The translations under genes were made by a program, and so were the position numbers. Source: Candidatus Marimicrobium litorale (GTDB lineage Bacteria; Pseudomonadota; Gammaproteobacteria; Pseudomonadales; Halieaceae). From it: a stretch of DNA of 64,000 bases. Below, one piece after another: positions 22,551 through 32,589 of the stretch. Where the stretch lies: the NCBI RefSeq assembly GCF_026262645.1, contig NZ_SHNO01000003.1, positions 31,198-95,197 of the forward strand. The letters run 5' to 3'. Under the pieces are notes generated by a model. The model was not told where the DNA came from and did not search any database. It saw nothing but the letters and a program-made list of their open reading frames with translations. The first letter of the stretch is position 1, and the number at the start of each line of letters is the position of its first letter.

Positions 22551-23309
22551 TTATCCGGAAGCTTGCCCACCCTCTTCGTCCTCAGGCACGTATTTATTTT
22601 CTATGCTTACCTGCCTCGTGTAGGCGTCGACGACTTCCTCTGCAGGCCCTTCGGCAACCACCTTGCCGTGTTCGAGCCATATCACCCGATCACACAGCAC
22701 TTTCACCTGATCAGTCATATGCGACACGAACACCACCGTCTGCTCCCCGCTGATACGGTTCTGCATGGCGTTGAGTGCCTTGCCCCTAAACTGGGCGTCA
22801 CCCACGCTGAGAATCTCATCAATCAAAAGAATATCAACGTGGGTCATCAGCGCGGCAGTGAACGCCAGCCTCGCCCGCATACCTGCGGAGTAGTTTTTAA
22901 CTGGCAGCTCGAAGGACTCTCCAAGCTCGGAAAACGCCTTGATATCGCCCAGAAAGGCTTCTGCCTCCTTCCGCGAGGAGCCCTGCAACATGGCTGCTAA
23001 CAGAGCATTGTCACGACCAGACAGATCGGGTTTGAAGCCCAGACCGAGCGTCAGCAATGACGCAGATTTACCCTCCGCCACCTTGACCCGCCCGCTGGTC
23101 GGCGCGAGGATGCCTGCCATCAGGCGCAACGTCGTGGTCTTGCCCACACCATTGCGGCCGATCACTCCAAGGGCCTCACCCTTGCAGAGCGTCAGCGACA
23201 CATTGTTGAGTACATGGTGTGTGCCCGCATCGAATGTTTTCTTGCCGGTGTGATAGCTCAAGGACACCGACTCCATCTCCAGCATCACCTCTTGTGCTTC
23301 GGTACTCAT
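22551..23309 (-). CDS. ABC transporter ATP-binding protein, polysaccharide/O-antigen export type
   Basis: ATPase of an ABC-2 exporter for surface glycan (Wzt/KpsT/TagH class). The start at 23309 overlaps the permease stop (ATGA, 23306-23309) and gives about 252 aa; a longer upstream frame would run into the permease. Motifs: Walker A GVIGRNGVGKTT, signature KNYSAGMRARLAF, Walker B DILLIDEILSVGDA. No C-terminal carbohydrate-binding extension is present, unlike long Wzt proteins. No glycosyltransferases are nearby, so the substrate is unknown. Confidence 0.88.
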   Translation of the reverse strand: MSTEAQEVMLEMESVSLSYHTGKKTFDAGTHHVLNNVSLTLCKGEALGVIGRNGVGKTTTLRLMAGILAPTSGRVKVAEGKSASLLTLGLGFKPDLSGRDNALLAAMLQGSSRKEAEAFLGDIKAFSELGESFELPVKNYSAGMRARLAFTAALMTHVDILLIDEILSVGDAQFRGKALNAMQNRISGEQTVVFVSHMTDQVKVLCDRVIWLEHGKVVAEGPAEEVVDAYTRQVSIENKYVPEDEEGGQASG

Positions 23310-24139
23310 GCCGTCAACGCCTTCAGAGCCAGGTAGTGGGATGCGCGCCGCATTACCAGCACCGTGACACACAAGACAGCACCAAAACCCGCGCCAATTG
23401 ACAACAAGTGCCCGATATCCGGCGGCACGCCGTACATCAAGACCTGTCGGTATGCATCCAGCAGAAAGGCCAAAGGGTTGAGCGTCAGGACCATGTCCGC
23501 GGTGGCGGTATCAGCAAGCTCTCGAACATCCCAGAATACACCGGAGGTAAACATCAGAAACATCATGCTCAGACCGATCAGCGGAGCGAAATCTCTTGCC
23601 ATACAGACCGCGCAGGCACCGATCAGGGCGCAGGCGATGATCATCACATAGTTCACCAACATGACTGGGATGAGGTAAACCCAGGTCGCGGTGAACGCGT
23701 AGCCGTCAATCAGCACGTAGGTAAACATCATGGCAAAAACAGCGGCCTGACGGTACAGGCCCTCATGCACCGCTGCCATGGGGAAGAGGGACTTTGGCAC
23801 ATTGATTTTACCCACCAAGCCCTTGCTTGCAACGATGCTGTTGGACGCCTGGGTGACCGACTTGGAAAACCAGACGAAACTCAGTTTGCCTACCATCAGG
23901 AAGGGCAAAAAATCTGCCTCGCGCGTGCCCAGAATAATCACGAAGACCACATAAAACACCCCGACCCACAGCAGAGGCTCTAGCACCCACCAGATATAGC
24001 CAAGGAAAAGTCTTGACGCATCGGCCCGAAGGGCCATGCGCGCCATGATGTTTATCAGGCGAAAATATTGCAAAAGCGGCATTGCTTGGCGGTCTACTGT
24101 GGTTGTTAGAATCTCTCTGAGTGTAACAAAAACCGCCAT
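23306..24139 (-). CDS. ABC-2 type transporter permease, polysaccharide/O-antigen export type
   Basis: Membrane subunit of the exporter whose ATPase overlaps it downstream. About 277 aa with roughly six hydrophobic helices and the family N-terminal segment ARMALRADASRLFLGYIWWVLEPLLW, close to Wzm/KpsM. No candidate start has a convincing ribosome site: 24139 (MAVFV) is used, with TTG at 24175 and ATG at 24082 as alternatives. It is divergent from rsmA across only about 45 bases. The pair lies inside what is normally the pdxA-rsmA junction. Confidence 0.85.
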   Translation of the reverse strand: MAVFVTLREILTTTVDRQAMPLLQYFRLINIMARMALRADASRLFLGYIWWVLEPLLWVGVFYVVFVIILGTREADFLPFLMVGKLSFVWFSKSVTQASNSIVASKGLVGKINVPKSLFPMAAVHEGLYRQAAVFAMMFTYVLIDGYAFTATWVYLIPVMLVNYVMIIACALIGACAVCMARDFAPLIGLSMMFLMFTSGVFWDVRELADTATADMVLTLNPLAFLLDAYRQVLMYGVPPDIGHLLSIGAGFGAVLCVTVLVMRRASHYLALKALTA

Positions 24140-24183
24140 ATCAGAACCAGTCAACGGTATTAATACCCACCACAAGCATTACA

Positions 24184-24993
24184 ATGGTACCTATGAGCAA
24201 GGCACCCAGACAGCACAGGGCACGTAAACGCTTCGGGCAGAATTTCCTGCACGACCACGCTGTCATTGAGCAAATTAACGAGGCAATATATCCGCTGAGC
24301 GGGCAGCGTCTGGTCGAAATTGGCCCCGGCATGGGTGCTCTAACCGGCGTCTTGCTCGAGAGCGACTGCGCGTTGGATGTAATAGAACTCGATCGGGATC
24401 TGATCCCCGGACTACTGGCTGCGTTCAGCCTCAAACCAAGGTTCCAGTTGCACAACGCCGATGCGCTCGATTTTGATTTCCACTCCCTGCTGCAGGCCGA
24501 CCACAGGGAACAACTGCGGGTGGTGGGCAACCTGCCCTACAACATTTCTACTCCATTGATTTTCAAGCTTCTCGAGGACTGTGCCATCATCAAAGACATG
24601 CACTTCATGCTGCAGCGAGAGGTCGTGGAGCGACTTGCGGCAACACCAGGCAATAAACAGTGGGGACGCCTCGGCATCATGGCCCAGTATTTGTGCAACG
24701 TGGAACACGTGTTCGATGTGCCACCGGAGGCGTTTCGGCCAGCGCCGAAAGTACAGTCCGCCGTTGTGCGGATGACGCCTCGGAACACATCGCCGTGGCC
24801 CGAATGTGATGCTGCTGCCCTTGGCAAACTGGCCAAAGCCGCGTTCGCCCAGCGCCGCAAGACCTTGCGCAATAACCTGAAAGGACTTATCGATAGCGCG
24901 GGCTTGGAGCGACTGGGCATTGATCCCGGCGCACGAGCCGAAACACTCGATCTGGAGCAGCTGATCAGCATAACCAATGCCATCGATGTCTGA
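24184..24993 (+). CDS. rsmA: 16S rRNA (adenine1518-N6/adenine1519-N6)-dimethyltransferase
   Basis: KsgA; dimethylates two adjacent adenines in helix 45 of 16S rRNA late in 30S assembly. Up to 269 aa; an ATG at 24193 (MSKAPRQH) is an equally good start. Motifs: KRFGQNFLHD, EIGPGMGALTGVLLE for SAM binding, and NLPYNISTPLIF. It is separated from its usual operon partner pdxA by the reversed ABC pair but still precedes apaG-apaH. Confidence 0.96.
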   Translation: MVPMSKAPRQHRARKRFGQNFLHDHAVIEQINEAIYPLSGQRLVEIGPGMGALTGVLLESDCALDVIELDRDLIPGLLAAFSLKPRFQLHNADALDFDFHSLLQADHREQLRVVGNLPYNISTPLIFKLLEDCAIIKDMHFMLQREVVERLAATPGNKQWGRLGIMAQYLCNVEHVFDVPPEAFRPAPKVQSAVVRMTPRNTSPWPECDAAALGKLAKAAFAQRRKTLRNNLKGLIDSAGLERLGIDPGARAETLDLEQLISITNAIDV

Positions 24994-25399
24994 TAAAACC
25001 TTCAAGCCGTCACTGGTAGGAGTTCACGTGAAAACGGCGTTCCTGCCCGCCCACTCAAACCCCCAGTATGATCAATATACCTTTGCCTACAGCATCACCA
25101 TCAGTAACGGTAGCGACCTGCCGGTTCAGTTAATGTCACGCCACTGGGTGATCACTGATGCCGGAGGTCGGGTGCAGGAAGTGAAAGGGGACGGTGTCGT
25201 GGGTGAGCAGCCCGTTATTGCACCCAATGGCTCGTTTCACTACAGCAGCGGTGCGACACTGGAGACGCCTGTGGGATATATGGAGGGCCGCTATTTTATG
25301 GTCGTGCGAGAGCCCCCGGAGATCTCTCCGCAAGACCTGCCCACTTTCGAGGTGCCAATTCCCGCTTTTTCCCTGCACACTCCGACGGCGCTCAACTAA
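24986..25399 (+). CDS. apaG: ApaG (Co2+/Mg2+ efflux-associated protein family)
   Basis: Small fibronectin-III-like fold protein of unclear biochemical role. The start chosen (MSDKTF) overlaps the rsmA stop by 8 bases and gives 137 aa. Family features are VKTAFLPAHSNPQYDQYTFAY, LMSRHWVITDAGGRVQEVKGDGVVGEQP and GYMEGRYFMV. It ends immediately before apaH. Confidence 0.95.
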   Translation: MSDKTFKPSLVGVHVKTAFLPAHSNPQYDQYTFAYSITISNGSDLPVQLMSRHWVITDAGGRVQEVKGDGVVGEQPVIAPNGSFHYSSGATLETPVGYMEGRYFMVVREPPEISPQDLPTFEVPIPAFSLHTPTALN

Positions 25400-26245
25400 A
25401 TGGCTACCTATGTCGTTGGCGACATACAGGGGTGCCTGCAGCCCCTCAGATGCGTTCTCGAAGCCGTCTCCTTCAAAGCCGGTCGCGACACCCTGTGGTG
25501 CGTCGGTGACCTCGTCAACCGAGGGCCAAAATCTCTGAAGACGCTGCGTTTTCTCTACCGCATGCGCGATCAGTTAGTGGCGGTACTGGGCAACCATGAT
25601 TTGCACCTGTTGGCGGTCGCGGCCGGAGTTCGAAAACCCGGTTCGTCGGACACGCTCGACGCGATTCTCGATGCACCGGATAAAGACGAATTACTCGACT
25701 GGCTGGCAAGCCTGCCCCTCGTTCACCGGGAAAAAGACTATACCCTGGTTCATGCGGGCATCCCCCCCCAGTGGAGTGTCAAACAGTCGCTGGCGTTTTC
25801 ACGCGAAGTAGAGTCCGCCCTGCAGGGCCGAGACAAGCTGGCATTTCTCACCGATATGTACGGCAATCAACCGGATTGCTGGTCCGATGACCTGGCAGGC
25901 ACCGCGCGCCTGCGCGTTATCACCAACTACTTCACCCGAATGCGCTACTGCAGTGCAGACGGCACCCTTGACTTCAAAAGCAAAGGGCCGCCGCTAGAAA
26001 AAAGCGATCGATCCCCATCCGCCATGATTCCGTGGTTTCATCACACGGGCCGCAAGGCCGCCAAGGACCGCATTCTTTTCGGCCACTGGGCCAGCCTTGA
26101 AGGCGTCACGGATAACCCCCGCGCAATAGCTCTCGATACGGGCTGTGTCTGGGGTGGTGCCCTGTCGCTTTACGACCTCGACAGCGGGCAGTGGACCCGT
26201 TGCCGCTGTGAAGATGGAAAGTGCCAAGAGGCGCACACATCATGA
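25400..26245 (+). CDS. apaH: Symmetrical bis(5'-nucleosyl)-tetraphosphatase
   Basis: Hydrolyses Ap4A to two ADP, controlling alarmone levels. The 281-aa metallophosphatase has [32 protein letters not shown] and LVHAGIPP, the full set of PPP-family metal ligands. Its ATG follows the apaG stop with no gap. Placement in lptD-surA-pdxA-rsmA-apaG-apaH is conserved. Confidence 0.97.
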   Translation: MATYVVGDIQGCLQPLRCVLEAVSFKAGRDTLWCVGDLVNRGPKSLKTLRFLYRMRDQLVAVLGNHDLHLLAVAAGVRKPGSSDTLDAILDAPDKDELLDWLASLPLVHREKDYTLVHAGIPPQWSVKQSLAFSREVESALQGRDKLAFLTDMYGNQPDCWSDDLAGTARLRVITNYFTRMRYCSADGTLDFKSKGPPLEKSDRSPSAMIPWFHHTGRKAAKDRILFGHWASLEGVTDNPRAIALDTGCVWGGALSLYDLDSGQWTRCRCEDGKCQEAHTS

Positions 26246-26276
26246 CGCAGACCAAGTGGAAAGGTACACTGCAACG

Positions 26277-27503
26277 ATGGAAACCTATCTTGTTGGTGGC
26301 GCAGTGCGTGATAGCCTGCTCGATTACCCGGTCGCCGAGCGCGACTGGGTGGTGGTCGGTGCGCGACCAGAGGACTTGCTGACGCGGGGCTTTCAGCAGG
26401 TCGGCAAGGATTTCCCCGTATTTCTGCACCCGGATACCAAAGAGGAATACGCTCTCGCTCGCACAGAGCGCAAACGCGGGCACGGGTACACTGGCTTCGC
26501 CGTAGACTGCGACCCTGCCGTCAGCCTTGAAGACGATCTCAAAAGGCGCGACCTGACGATCAATGCCATTGCCCGGGATGAGGGCGGCAGACTGATTGAT
26601 CCTTATAACGGCCAACAGGATCTGGAACGCCGCGTTTTACGCCATGTGTCGGCGGCTTTTGTAGAGGACCCTCTGCGCGTACTGCGCACCGCGCGATTCG
26701 CCGCTCGCTATGCCCATCTGGGATTTACCGTTGCCCCTGAAACTCTGGCGCTAATGCGCGATATCGTACAGCAGGATGAGTTGGCCCACCTCCCCCCAGA
26801 GCGCGTGTGGACAGAAATGGACCGGGCCCTGGGTGAGCGCAACCCGGAGGTGTTCATTGAAGTGCTGAGAAACTGCGCGGCACTGGCAAAGCTGTTACCC
26901 GAATTGGATGCCCTTTTCGGCGTGCCGCAACCCGAGGCGCACCATCCGGAGGTGGATACCGGATTGCATGTACTCATGGCGTTACAACAGGCCGCATCGA
27001 TTTCTGCTGAGCGTGATATTCGTTTCGCCGTGCTGACCCACGACCTGGGTAAAGGAACAACGCCAGAAGATGAATGGCCCCGGCACATTGACCATGAACA
27101 GCGCGGCCTTGATTTACTGGAGGCCGCCTGTCAACGCCTGCGCCCTCCTCGCCGCTATATCGAGTTGGCCCGCGCGGTGTGCCAGTACCATACGCTGGTT
27201 CATCGCGCCCTGGAATTGAACGGCAAGACCCTGTTGAAGTTGCTCACCGCGGCAGATGCCATACGACGCCCAGACCGCTTTGAATCTTTTTTGCTGGCAT
27301 GCGAGGCCGATGCCCGCGGGCGATCAGGGTTGGAGGGCAGGCAATACCCACAGGCAGATTACCTGCGCCGTGCCAGGGACGCGACAGTGGCCGTCAACGC
27401 TCGGCAGTTCGATACTCAGGCGCTCTCGGGCAAGGCCATCGGCGAGGCCATCCGGCGGGCGCGCATCGAGGCCCTTGAGCAGTTCAGGCAGGCAGCGAAA
27501 TAA
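26277..27503 (+). CDS. cca: Multifunctional CCA-adding tRNA nucleotidyltransferase
   Basis: Builds and repairs the 3' CCA of tRNAs. The product is 408 aa, near the E. coli length, starting [15 protein letters not shown]; a longer upstream frame overlaps apaH and is not used. The nucleotidyltransferase core ([27 protein letters not shown]) is followed by a C-terminal HD phosphohydrolase domain ([15 protein letters not shown]), the class found in enteric bacteria and relatives. It is convergent with folK and overlaps its end by 20 bases. Confidence 0.95.
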   Translation: METYLVGGAVRDSLLDYPVAERDWVVVGARPEDLLTRGFQQVGKDFPVFLHPDTKEEYALARTERKRGHGYTGFAVDCDPAVSLEDDLKRRDLTINAIARDEGGRLIDPYNGQQDLERRVLRHVSAAFVEDPLRVLRTARFAARYAHLGFTVAPETLALMRDIVQQDELAHLPPERVWTEMDRALGERNPEVFIEVLRNCAALAKLLPELDALFGVPQPEAHHPEVDTGLHVLMALQQAASISAERDIRFAVLTHDLGKGTTPEDEWPRHIDHEQRGLDLLEAACQRLRPPRRYIELARAVCQYHTLVHRALELNGKTLLKLLTAADAIRRPDRFESFLLACEADARGRSGLEGRQYPQADYLRRARDATVAVNARQFDTQALSGKAIGEAIRRARIEALEQFRQAAK

Positions 27504-28020
27504 CGCGTCCACGCCAGCTGAACTGAACCTTTTCCAGGGGCTGTGAAGTCTGGTCGAACTCCTCCCAGAGTTCAGCGTAACTTCGCCTCTGCACAGGGTG
27601 CACCGCCTCTGGCGCAAGCTCGGCCAGCGGGCGCAGCACAAACGCATTTTCCAGTATTTCCCCGCGGGGCAGTTCTACGCCCGAGATAATGCCGATCTCG
27701 TCGTTGTAAGTGAGAATATCGATGTCCAGTTGTCGAGAACTGAAACGAGACGCATTTTCGGGACGCCCGTGCATCCGCTCAATGTGACGCAGCGCCAGAG
27801 CAAGCTCAGGCAGGGACAACGCCGTTACGACGCAAGCCGCCAGATTCAGAAAGGGCTTTCCCTCGAAACCCACTGCAGCGGAATCGTAAACCGACGAAAG
27901 CGATAGCTCGCCGAACAACTCATGCACCGCGTCCAATCCGGCTGTGATATAGCGCTCACGCTCAATATTGCTGCCTATGCCCAGAAATACCCGGGATTGA
28001 CTCAAGTGTTTTCGCCCCAT
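27484..28020 (-). CDS. folK: 6-hydroxymethyl-7,8-dihydropterin pyrophosphokinase
   Basis: Pyrophosphorylates the pterin precursor of folate. The 178-aa protein has [13 protein letters not shown], the [10 protein letters not shown] strand, and the [17 protein letters not shown] metal-binding block. It overlaps folB by 19 bases. The set tsaD-folB-folK is transcribed leftward with overlapping ends. Confidence 0.95.
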   Translation of the reverse strand: MGRKHLSQSRVFLGIGSNIERERYITAGLDAVHELFGELSLSSVYDSAAVGFEGKPFLNLAACVVTALSLPELALALRHIERMHGRPENASRFSSRQLDIDILTYNDEIGIISGVELPRGEILENAFVLRPLAELAPEAVHPVQRRSYAELWEEFDQTSQPLEKVQFSWRGRVISLPA

Positions 28021-28358
28021 TCAATCACTACACCCACGTCGTCTGCCGCATCTACCGCACCGGGCTTGCTGAGCCGCAGGCGCAGCCAGGGCACATCAAA
28101 CTCGTCACACACGGCGCGCGCCACCGCCTCAGCCAACGTTTCAATTAACTGGTACTCACTCGCTTCAACCAGTCCCGTAACCCGGTCGGCAATCGCGGCA
28201 TAATCGAGAGCGTCTGCAATACGGTCGGTCGCTGCCGCGCGAGGCGTATCACTCGCCATCTCTAAATCCAGCACCAGAGCCTGACGAATCTCACGCTCCC
28301 AGGGGTGAATACCGATCACCGCCTCCGCCCGCAATCCACGAATGTATACCGTATTCAT
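28002..28358 (-). CDS. folB: Dihydroneopterin aldolase
   Basis: Removes the side chain of dihydroneopterin in folate synthesis. The start [16 protein letters not shown] overlaps the tsaD stop (28355-28358), giving 118 aa; an upstream in-frame start inside tsaD is rejected. Family motifs are [21 protein letters not shown], and the catalytic region [10 protein letters not shown]. Confidence 0.94.
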   Translation of the reverse strand: MNTVYIRGLRAEAVIGIHPWEREIRQALVLDLEMASDTPRAAATDRIADALDYAAIADRVTGLVEASEYQLIETLAEAVARAVCDEFDVPWLRLRLSKPGAVDAADDVGVVIEWGENT

Positions 28359-29401
28359 TGCACCGCACCGACAGCATCGAGGGGGGGCAACTCGTCCATC
28401 GGCCAACGCGGGCGAACCGCAACATCGGCCTCATCGAACTGGCCGGCCGCGAGGCGCTGCGCACCCGCATAGGCAATCATGGCGCCATTATCGGTACAAA
28501 ATACCGGCGCGGGGTAAAACACCGCGGCTTGTTCCTTCGCCAGCGCACGTTTCAGCTCCGCGCGCAAATAGCGATTGGCGCTCACTCCACCTGCCATTAC
28601 CAATGTTTTCAAGCCTTCCTGCCGCAACGCTCGACGACATTTTATTACCAGAGTCGAGACCACCGCCTGCTCGAAGGCTGACGCAATATCACAGCGATCC
28701 TGCTCCGTGAGTTCGCCGTCACCAGTGCAAGCGGCGACCGTATTGAGGGTGTGGGTTTTGAGACCGCTGAAACTGAAATCCAGCCCCGGGCGATTTACCA
28801 TGGGCCGCGGGAAATCGAATCGCGAGGCGTCTCCTCGCTCGGCAAGTCGGGCAACGTGTGGGCCGCCGGGGTAAGGCAGCCCGAGCATTTTCGCCACTTT
28901 ATCGAACGCTTCACCCGCGGCATCATCGAGGGATTCACCCAATAGTCGGTAACGTCCGATAGCATCCACGCGCACCAACTGAGTATGCCCTCCGGATACC
29001 AGCAAGGCCACGAAGGGGAACGGAGGGGACTCCTCCTCGAGCATCGGCGCTAACAAATGGCCTTCCATATGGTGCACACCCAGTGCAGGTATACCCCAGC
29101 CCCACGCCAGCGCCCGCGCCAGGGTAGCGCCGACCATCAGTGCCCCCGCCAGACCGGGGCCGGCCGTGTAGGCGACGGCATCGATCGACCGTTCATCGCG
29201 CCCGGCGTCCTGCAATACCTCCTGCACCAGCGGCAGGACTTTGCGCACATGATCACGGGAGGCCAGCTCCGGCACCACCCCGCCATACTCCACGTGAATA
29301 TCCACCTGGCTAAACAGGGCGTGTGCCAGCAAACCCGCGCCGGTGTCATACAACGCTACCCCTGTCTCGTCACAGGAGGTTTCCAGGCCCAGCACCAGCA
29401 T
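28355..29401 (-). CDS. tsaD: tRNA N6-adenosine threonylcarbamoyltransferase TsaD
   Basis: Transfers the threonylcarbamoyl group in t6A37 formation on ANN-decoding tRNAs, with TsaB and TsaE. The start [15 protein letters not shown] gives 348 aa; a longer ORF from 29518 has no family match. The metal-binding HMEGH (residues 111-115), [10 protein letters not shown] and the C-terminal ATP-site [13 protein letters not shown] are present. Divergent from rpsU, the standard gammaproteobacterial arrangement. Confidence 0.97.
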   Translation of the reverse strand: MLVLGLETSCDETGVALYDTGAGLLAHALFSQVDIHVEYGGVVPELASRDHVRKVLPLVQEVLQDAGRDERSIDAVAYTAGPGLAGALMVGATLARALAWGWGIPALGVHHMEGHLLAPMLEEESPPFPFVALLVSGGHTQLVRVDAIGRYRLLGESLDDAAGEAFDKVAKMLGLPYPGGPHVARLAERGDASRFDFPRPMVNRPGLDFSFSGLKTHTLNTVAACTGDGELTEQDRCDIASAFEQAVVSTLVIKCRRALRQEGLKTLVMAGGVSANRYLRAELKRALAKEQAAVFYPAPVFCTDNGAMIAYAGAQRLAAGQFDEADVAVRPRWPMDELPPLDAVGAVQ

Positions 29402-29578
29402 CGGTCTCACCCTCGCTATCGAATTGGCGCATGATACTGGCTGCCCTCGCAACGAACCAGACAAAAAAAGGGGGATATACGCACCAATACCACGCCCTGA
29501 GCCTGCGTCGGTGCACAAAGCAGTGGCATCGCCGCCGCAACCGGGAAAAACCCTATCAACCGAGCGCCTCGGAAGCGC

Positions 29579-29608
29579 TTTGCAAAACGGCCTCCAACGG
29601 GCTAGAAT
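29579..29608 (+). promoter_or_regulatory. Promoter of rpsU-yqeY-dnaG-rpoD
   Basis: TTTGCA at 29579-29584 and TAGAAT at 29603-29608 with an 18-base spacer, about 80 bases ahead of rpsU in the divergent tsaD/rpsU region. A reasonable sigma-70 match at the expected place for the macromolecular synthesis operon. Confidence 0.5.
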
Positions 29609-29688
29609 GCGCGCCCTTTAAGGTTTCGGGCGATTGTGGGCAGCACAAAACCACCCCCGGTGCACTGAATTACTGAATTGAGGTCTAA

Positions 29689-29904
29689 ATGCCCCATATC
29701 AAGATCAAGGAAAACGAGCCCTTCGACGTGGCGTTGCGGCGCTTCAAGCGCTCCTGTGAAAAAGCCGGCGTTCTCGCCGAAGTTCGCAAGCGCGAGCACT
29801 ACGAAAAGCCAACGACTGTGCGCAAGCGCGCGGGCGCCGCTGCGGTGAAACGTCATCTCAAAAAGTTGTCCCGCGAGAACCGTAAACGCGTCCGCCTGTA
29901 CTGA
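29689..29904 (+). CDS. rpsU: 30S ribosomal protein S21
   Basis: Small basic ribosomal protein needed for initiation-site recognition. The 71-aa product starts [20 protein letters not shown] after a GAGGT ribosome site and ends with a very basic tail (RKRVRLY). First gene of the operon with yqeY, dnaG and rpoD. Confidence 0.98.
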   Translation: MPHIKIKENEPFDVALRRFKRSCEKAGVLAEVRKREHYEKPTTVRKRAGAAAVKRHLKKLSRENRKRVRLY

Positions 29905-29922
29905 GACCGCTGTCTTCACCCA

Positions 29923-30378
29923 ATGAGCGAAGACTCTCTCACCCAGTCCATTAAGGCGGCCACCAAAGCCGCCATGAAAGCCAAAGCCAAAGAACGCCTT
30001 ACTGCCCTGCGGCTCATGCAGGCAGAATTCAAGCGCATTGAAGTCGACGAGCGCATCGAAGTAGACGACGCGCGCGCCCTCGCCGTACTCGATAAAATGG
30101 TCAAGCAACGTCGCGACTCTGCACAACAGTTCACCGACGCAAACCGTGTCGACCTGGCCGACAAGGAAAACGCTGAAATCGCCGTCATTCAGGAATTTCT
30201 TCCCTCACAGCTGAGCGAGGGGGAACTGTCTGATCTGATCGACGCGGCCATTGCCTCGACAGATGCCAGCGGCATGGCGGCCATGGGACCCGTAATGGGT
30301 CAACTCAAACCCCGGCTTGCTGGCCGCGCCGATATGGGCGCCGTCAGCCAGATGGTCAAAGCGAAACTCACCGGCTGA
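29923..30378 (+). CDS. yqeY: GatB/YqeY domain protein
   Basis: A 151-aa protein of the YqeY family, related to the tail domain of the GatB subunit of the tRNA amidotransferase. Features include TKAAMKAKAKERLTALRLM, ALAVLDKMVKQRRDS and the C-terminal GPVMGQLKPRLAGRADMGAVS. A tRNA-binding role is inferred from GatB; the exact function is unknown. It lies between rpsU and dnaG, a common place in gammaproteobacteria. Confidence 0.93.
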   Translation: MSEDSLTQSIKAATKAAMKAKAKERLTALRLMQAEFKRIEVDERIEVDDARALAVLDKMVKQRRDSAQQFTDANRVDLADKENAEIAVIQEFLPSQLSEGELSDLIDAAIASTDASGMAAMGPVMGQLKPRLAGRADMGAVSQMVKAKLTG

Positions 30379-30485
30379 TTGATAGCGCCGGTGCAGATTA
30401 GGGCATCGACCATTCCATTGCGGCCTAAACTTTTACCTCGTGACATGCTTCAATAGCGTGTTAACTCGCTGTCATCGGTAGGGCC

Positions 30486-32375
30486 ATGCCCGGACGCATA
30501 CCACAGTCATTTCTGGATGATCTCCTTGATCGCGTCGATATTGTCGAGGTGATCGACCGCCGTGTGAAACTGAAAAAGTCCGGTAAGAACTACTCCGCCC
30601 GCTGCCCGTTCCACGAGGAACGCAGCCCGTCCTTCAGCGTGAACCCGGATAAGCAGTTCTACTATTGCTTTGGCTGTGGTGCCGGTGGCAACGCGCTCAC
30701 CTTCCTCATGGAATACGACAATCTGGAGTTTCCCCAGGCGGTAGACAATTTGGCCAATAGCGCCGGCATGGAGGTCCCGCGGGAGCCCAGCCGCGACGGT
30801 CGCGACACGGGGCAGCGTGAAGACAGCAATAAACCGTTGTACGCGCTGATGGAGAAAGTGTCGCTCTTCTACCAAGCGCAACTGCGTCAGCACAGCGATG
30901 CGCCGCGGGCAGTTGAATATCTCAAGGGCCGGGGACTGTCGGGCCAGGTCGCTCGGGATTTTAACCTCGGTTTCGCCCCCCCGGGCTGGGACAGCCTGCA
31001 CCCGGCCCTCGGCGGCGGCGAAGAATTGCAAGCGCTGTTGATCAAGGCCGGCATGCTGGTTCAAAACGAGTCGGGAAGAGTATACGATCGTTTCCGCGAC
31101 CGGGTGGCATTCCCCATTCGGGACCGCCGTGGTCGAGTTATCGCTTTCGGTGGACGGGTGCTTGGAGACGACAAACCAAAATACCTGAACTCCCCGGAGA
31201 CCCCGATTTTTCAGAAGGGCCGCGAACTATACGGACTTTACGAGGCTCGCCAGACCAACCGCCAACTGGATCGTATTCTGGTAGTGGAGGGCTACATGGA
31301 TGTCATCGCCCTCGCCCAGCATGGCATCACGTATGCCACGGCTACACTGGGCACGGCCACCAGCCAGATCCACCTGGAGCGGATCTACAGGCTCTGCCCC
31401 GAGGTAGTGTTCTGTTTTGACGGAGATACCGCCGGTCGACGCGCGGCGCTGCGGGCTCTGGAGGCTGCCCTTCCGAGCATGGAGGATGGGCGCCAGGCGC
31501 GTTTTCTCTTCCTCCCGGAGGGCCAGGACCCGGATGACGCGGTGCGCAGCGGCGGGCGCGAGGCCTTCGAGCAACTAATGGCCGAGGCCGTCCCGCTGGA
31601 GGATTTCCTGTTCGAGTCCACCTCACGCAACCTGGACCTGAACAGCCTGGAGGGGCGCGCTCGCATGAGCAAGCAGGCCCTGCCCTACATCAGACAGTTA
31701 CCCGAGGGCGTGTTCCGACAGTTGATGTATCAATCTCTGGCGGAACGCACCGGGCTGGAGCTGACCAGCCTTATGCAACTGGAAGTCCCGCCCATGAACG
31801 CGGACATAGCGCAGGACAACAGCGTAGATGGCGCAGAGTCACCTCCACCCTACCTCGATGAGGTGCCTCTTCCAGAGGACGAGCACTCGACCGAAACGCC
31901 GCCCAGCTTCAGGCACCGACCCACTCCAGAGGGTTACTCGAGCCTTGTTCAGACCGCAATTGCCCTGCTACTGCATCAACCAACCATGGCCCGGTTGATC
32001 AGCCCAGCGCAACTGGAGGGGCTGGATTTCGAGGGCAGTCAGCTGCTTTTAGACCTGTTGCAACTGCTGCAACGACGACCGGAATCCAGCACCGCAATGT
32101 TGTTGGGGCACTGGTATGGAACCCCCGAGGGCAACCTGCTCAATCGTTTGGCAGGACAGGAGAGACTGATTCCTGCCACTGGCATCGAACAGGAGTTCGC
32201 CGATACATTACTGGCCCTGACGCACCTGCCCGGACAAAACAAATTGGCCGCTCAGGTCGACAAACTGAAGGTCACCAACTACGCTGATGTGAGCGACACG
32301 GAAAAGCAGCGGCTCAAGGAGCTGCTGCAGGAGAAACGGGCGAGGGATGCGCAGCGCAACAAACCCGCTGACTGA
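30486..32375 (+). CDS. dnaG: DNA primase
   Basis: Synthesises RNA primers at the replication fork with DnaB helicase. The 629-aa protein has the CHC2 zinc motif (CPFHEERSPSFSV then YYCFGCGAGG, about residues 40-65), the catalytic core with TOPRIM motifs VVEGYMDVIALAQ and FCFDGDTAGRRAALR, and a C-terminal helicase-binding region. An acidic, Pro-rich linker around residues 445-480 separates core and tail. Confidence 0.97.
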   Translation: MPGRIPQSFLDDLLDRVDIVEVIDRRVKLKKSGKNYSARCPFHEERSPSFSVNPDKQFYYCFGCGAGGNALTFLMEYDNLEFPQAVDNLANSAGMEVPREPSRDGRDTGQREDSNKPLYALMEKVSLFYQAQLRQHSDAPRAVEYLKGRGLSGQVARDFNLGFAPPGWDSLHPALGGGEELQALLIKAGMLVQNESGRVYDRFRDRVAFPIRDRRGRVIAFGGRVLGDDKPKYLNSPETPIFQKGRELYGLYEARQTNRQLDRILVVEGYMDVIALAQHGITYATATLGTATSQIHLERIYRLCPEVVFCFDGDTAGRRAALRALEAALPSMEDGRQARFLFLPEGQDPDDAVRSGGREAFEQLMAEAVPLEDFLFESTSRNLDLNSLEGRARMSKQALPYIRQLPEGVFRQLMYQSLAERTGLELTSLMQLEVPPMNADIAQDNSVDGAESPPPYLDEVPLPEDEHSTETPPSFRHRPTPEGYSSLVQTAIALLLHQPTMARLISPAQLEGLDFEGSQLLLDLLQLLQRRPESSTAMLLGHWYGTPEGNLLNRLAGQERLIPATGIEQEFADTLLALTHLPGQNKLAAQVDKLKVTNYADVSDTEKQRLKELLQEKRARDAQRNKPAD

Positions 32376-32543
32376 TTCAGCGGCCCCCCAGGGCAGGCCA
32401 AACCAGGCTACCGGGGCACTTGTTTTAGCCTATGACCGTCCCCACGTTAAATAAAGCGCAGATCGGGGCTATTTTATCGCCAGAATGGTCCACTTTGTTA
32501 GAAATATCCGGACTTCTTCTGTCAGTGCGCCGCGAATTTCGGG

Positions 32544-32549
32544 TATAAT
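32544..32549 (+). promoter_or_regulatory. -10 element of a probable internal promoter for rpoD
   Basis: A perfect TATAAT preceded by GGG, in the 214-base dnaG-rpoD gap and 40 bases before the rpoD ATG. The -35 is poor (TGTCAG or GTCAGT at 17-18 bases). Internal promoters ahead of rpoD are known in E. coli. Confidence 0.45.
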
Positions 32550-32589
32550 CCCCCGCTAATTTTTTCCCCTATTTCAGGATGCTGGCTCA

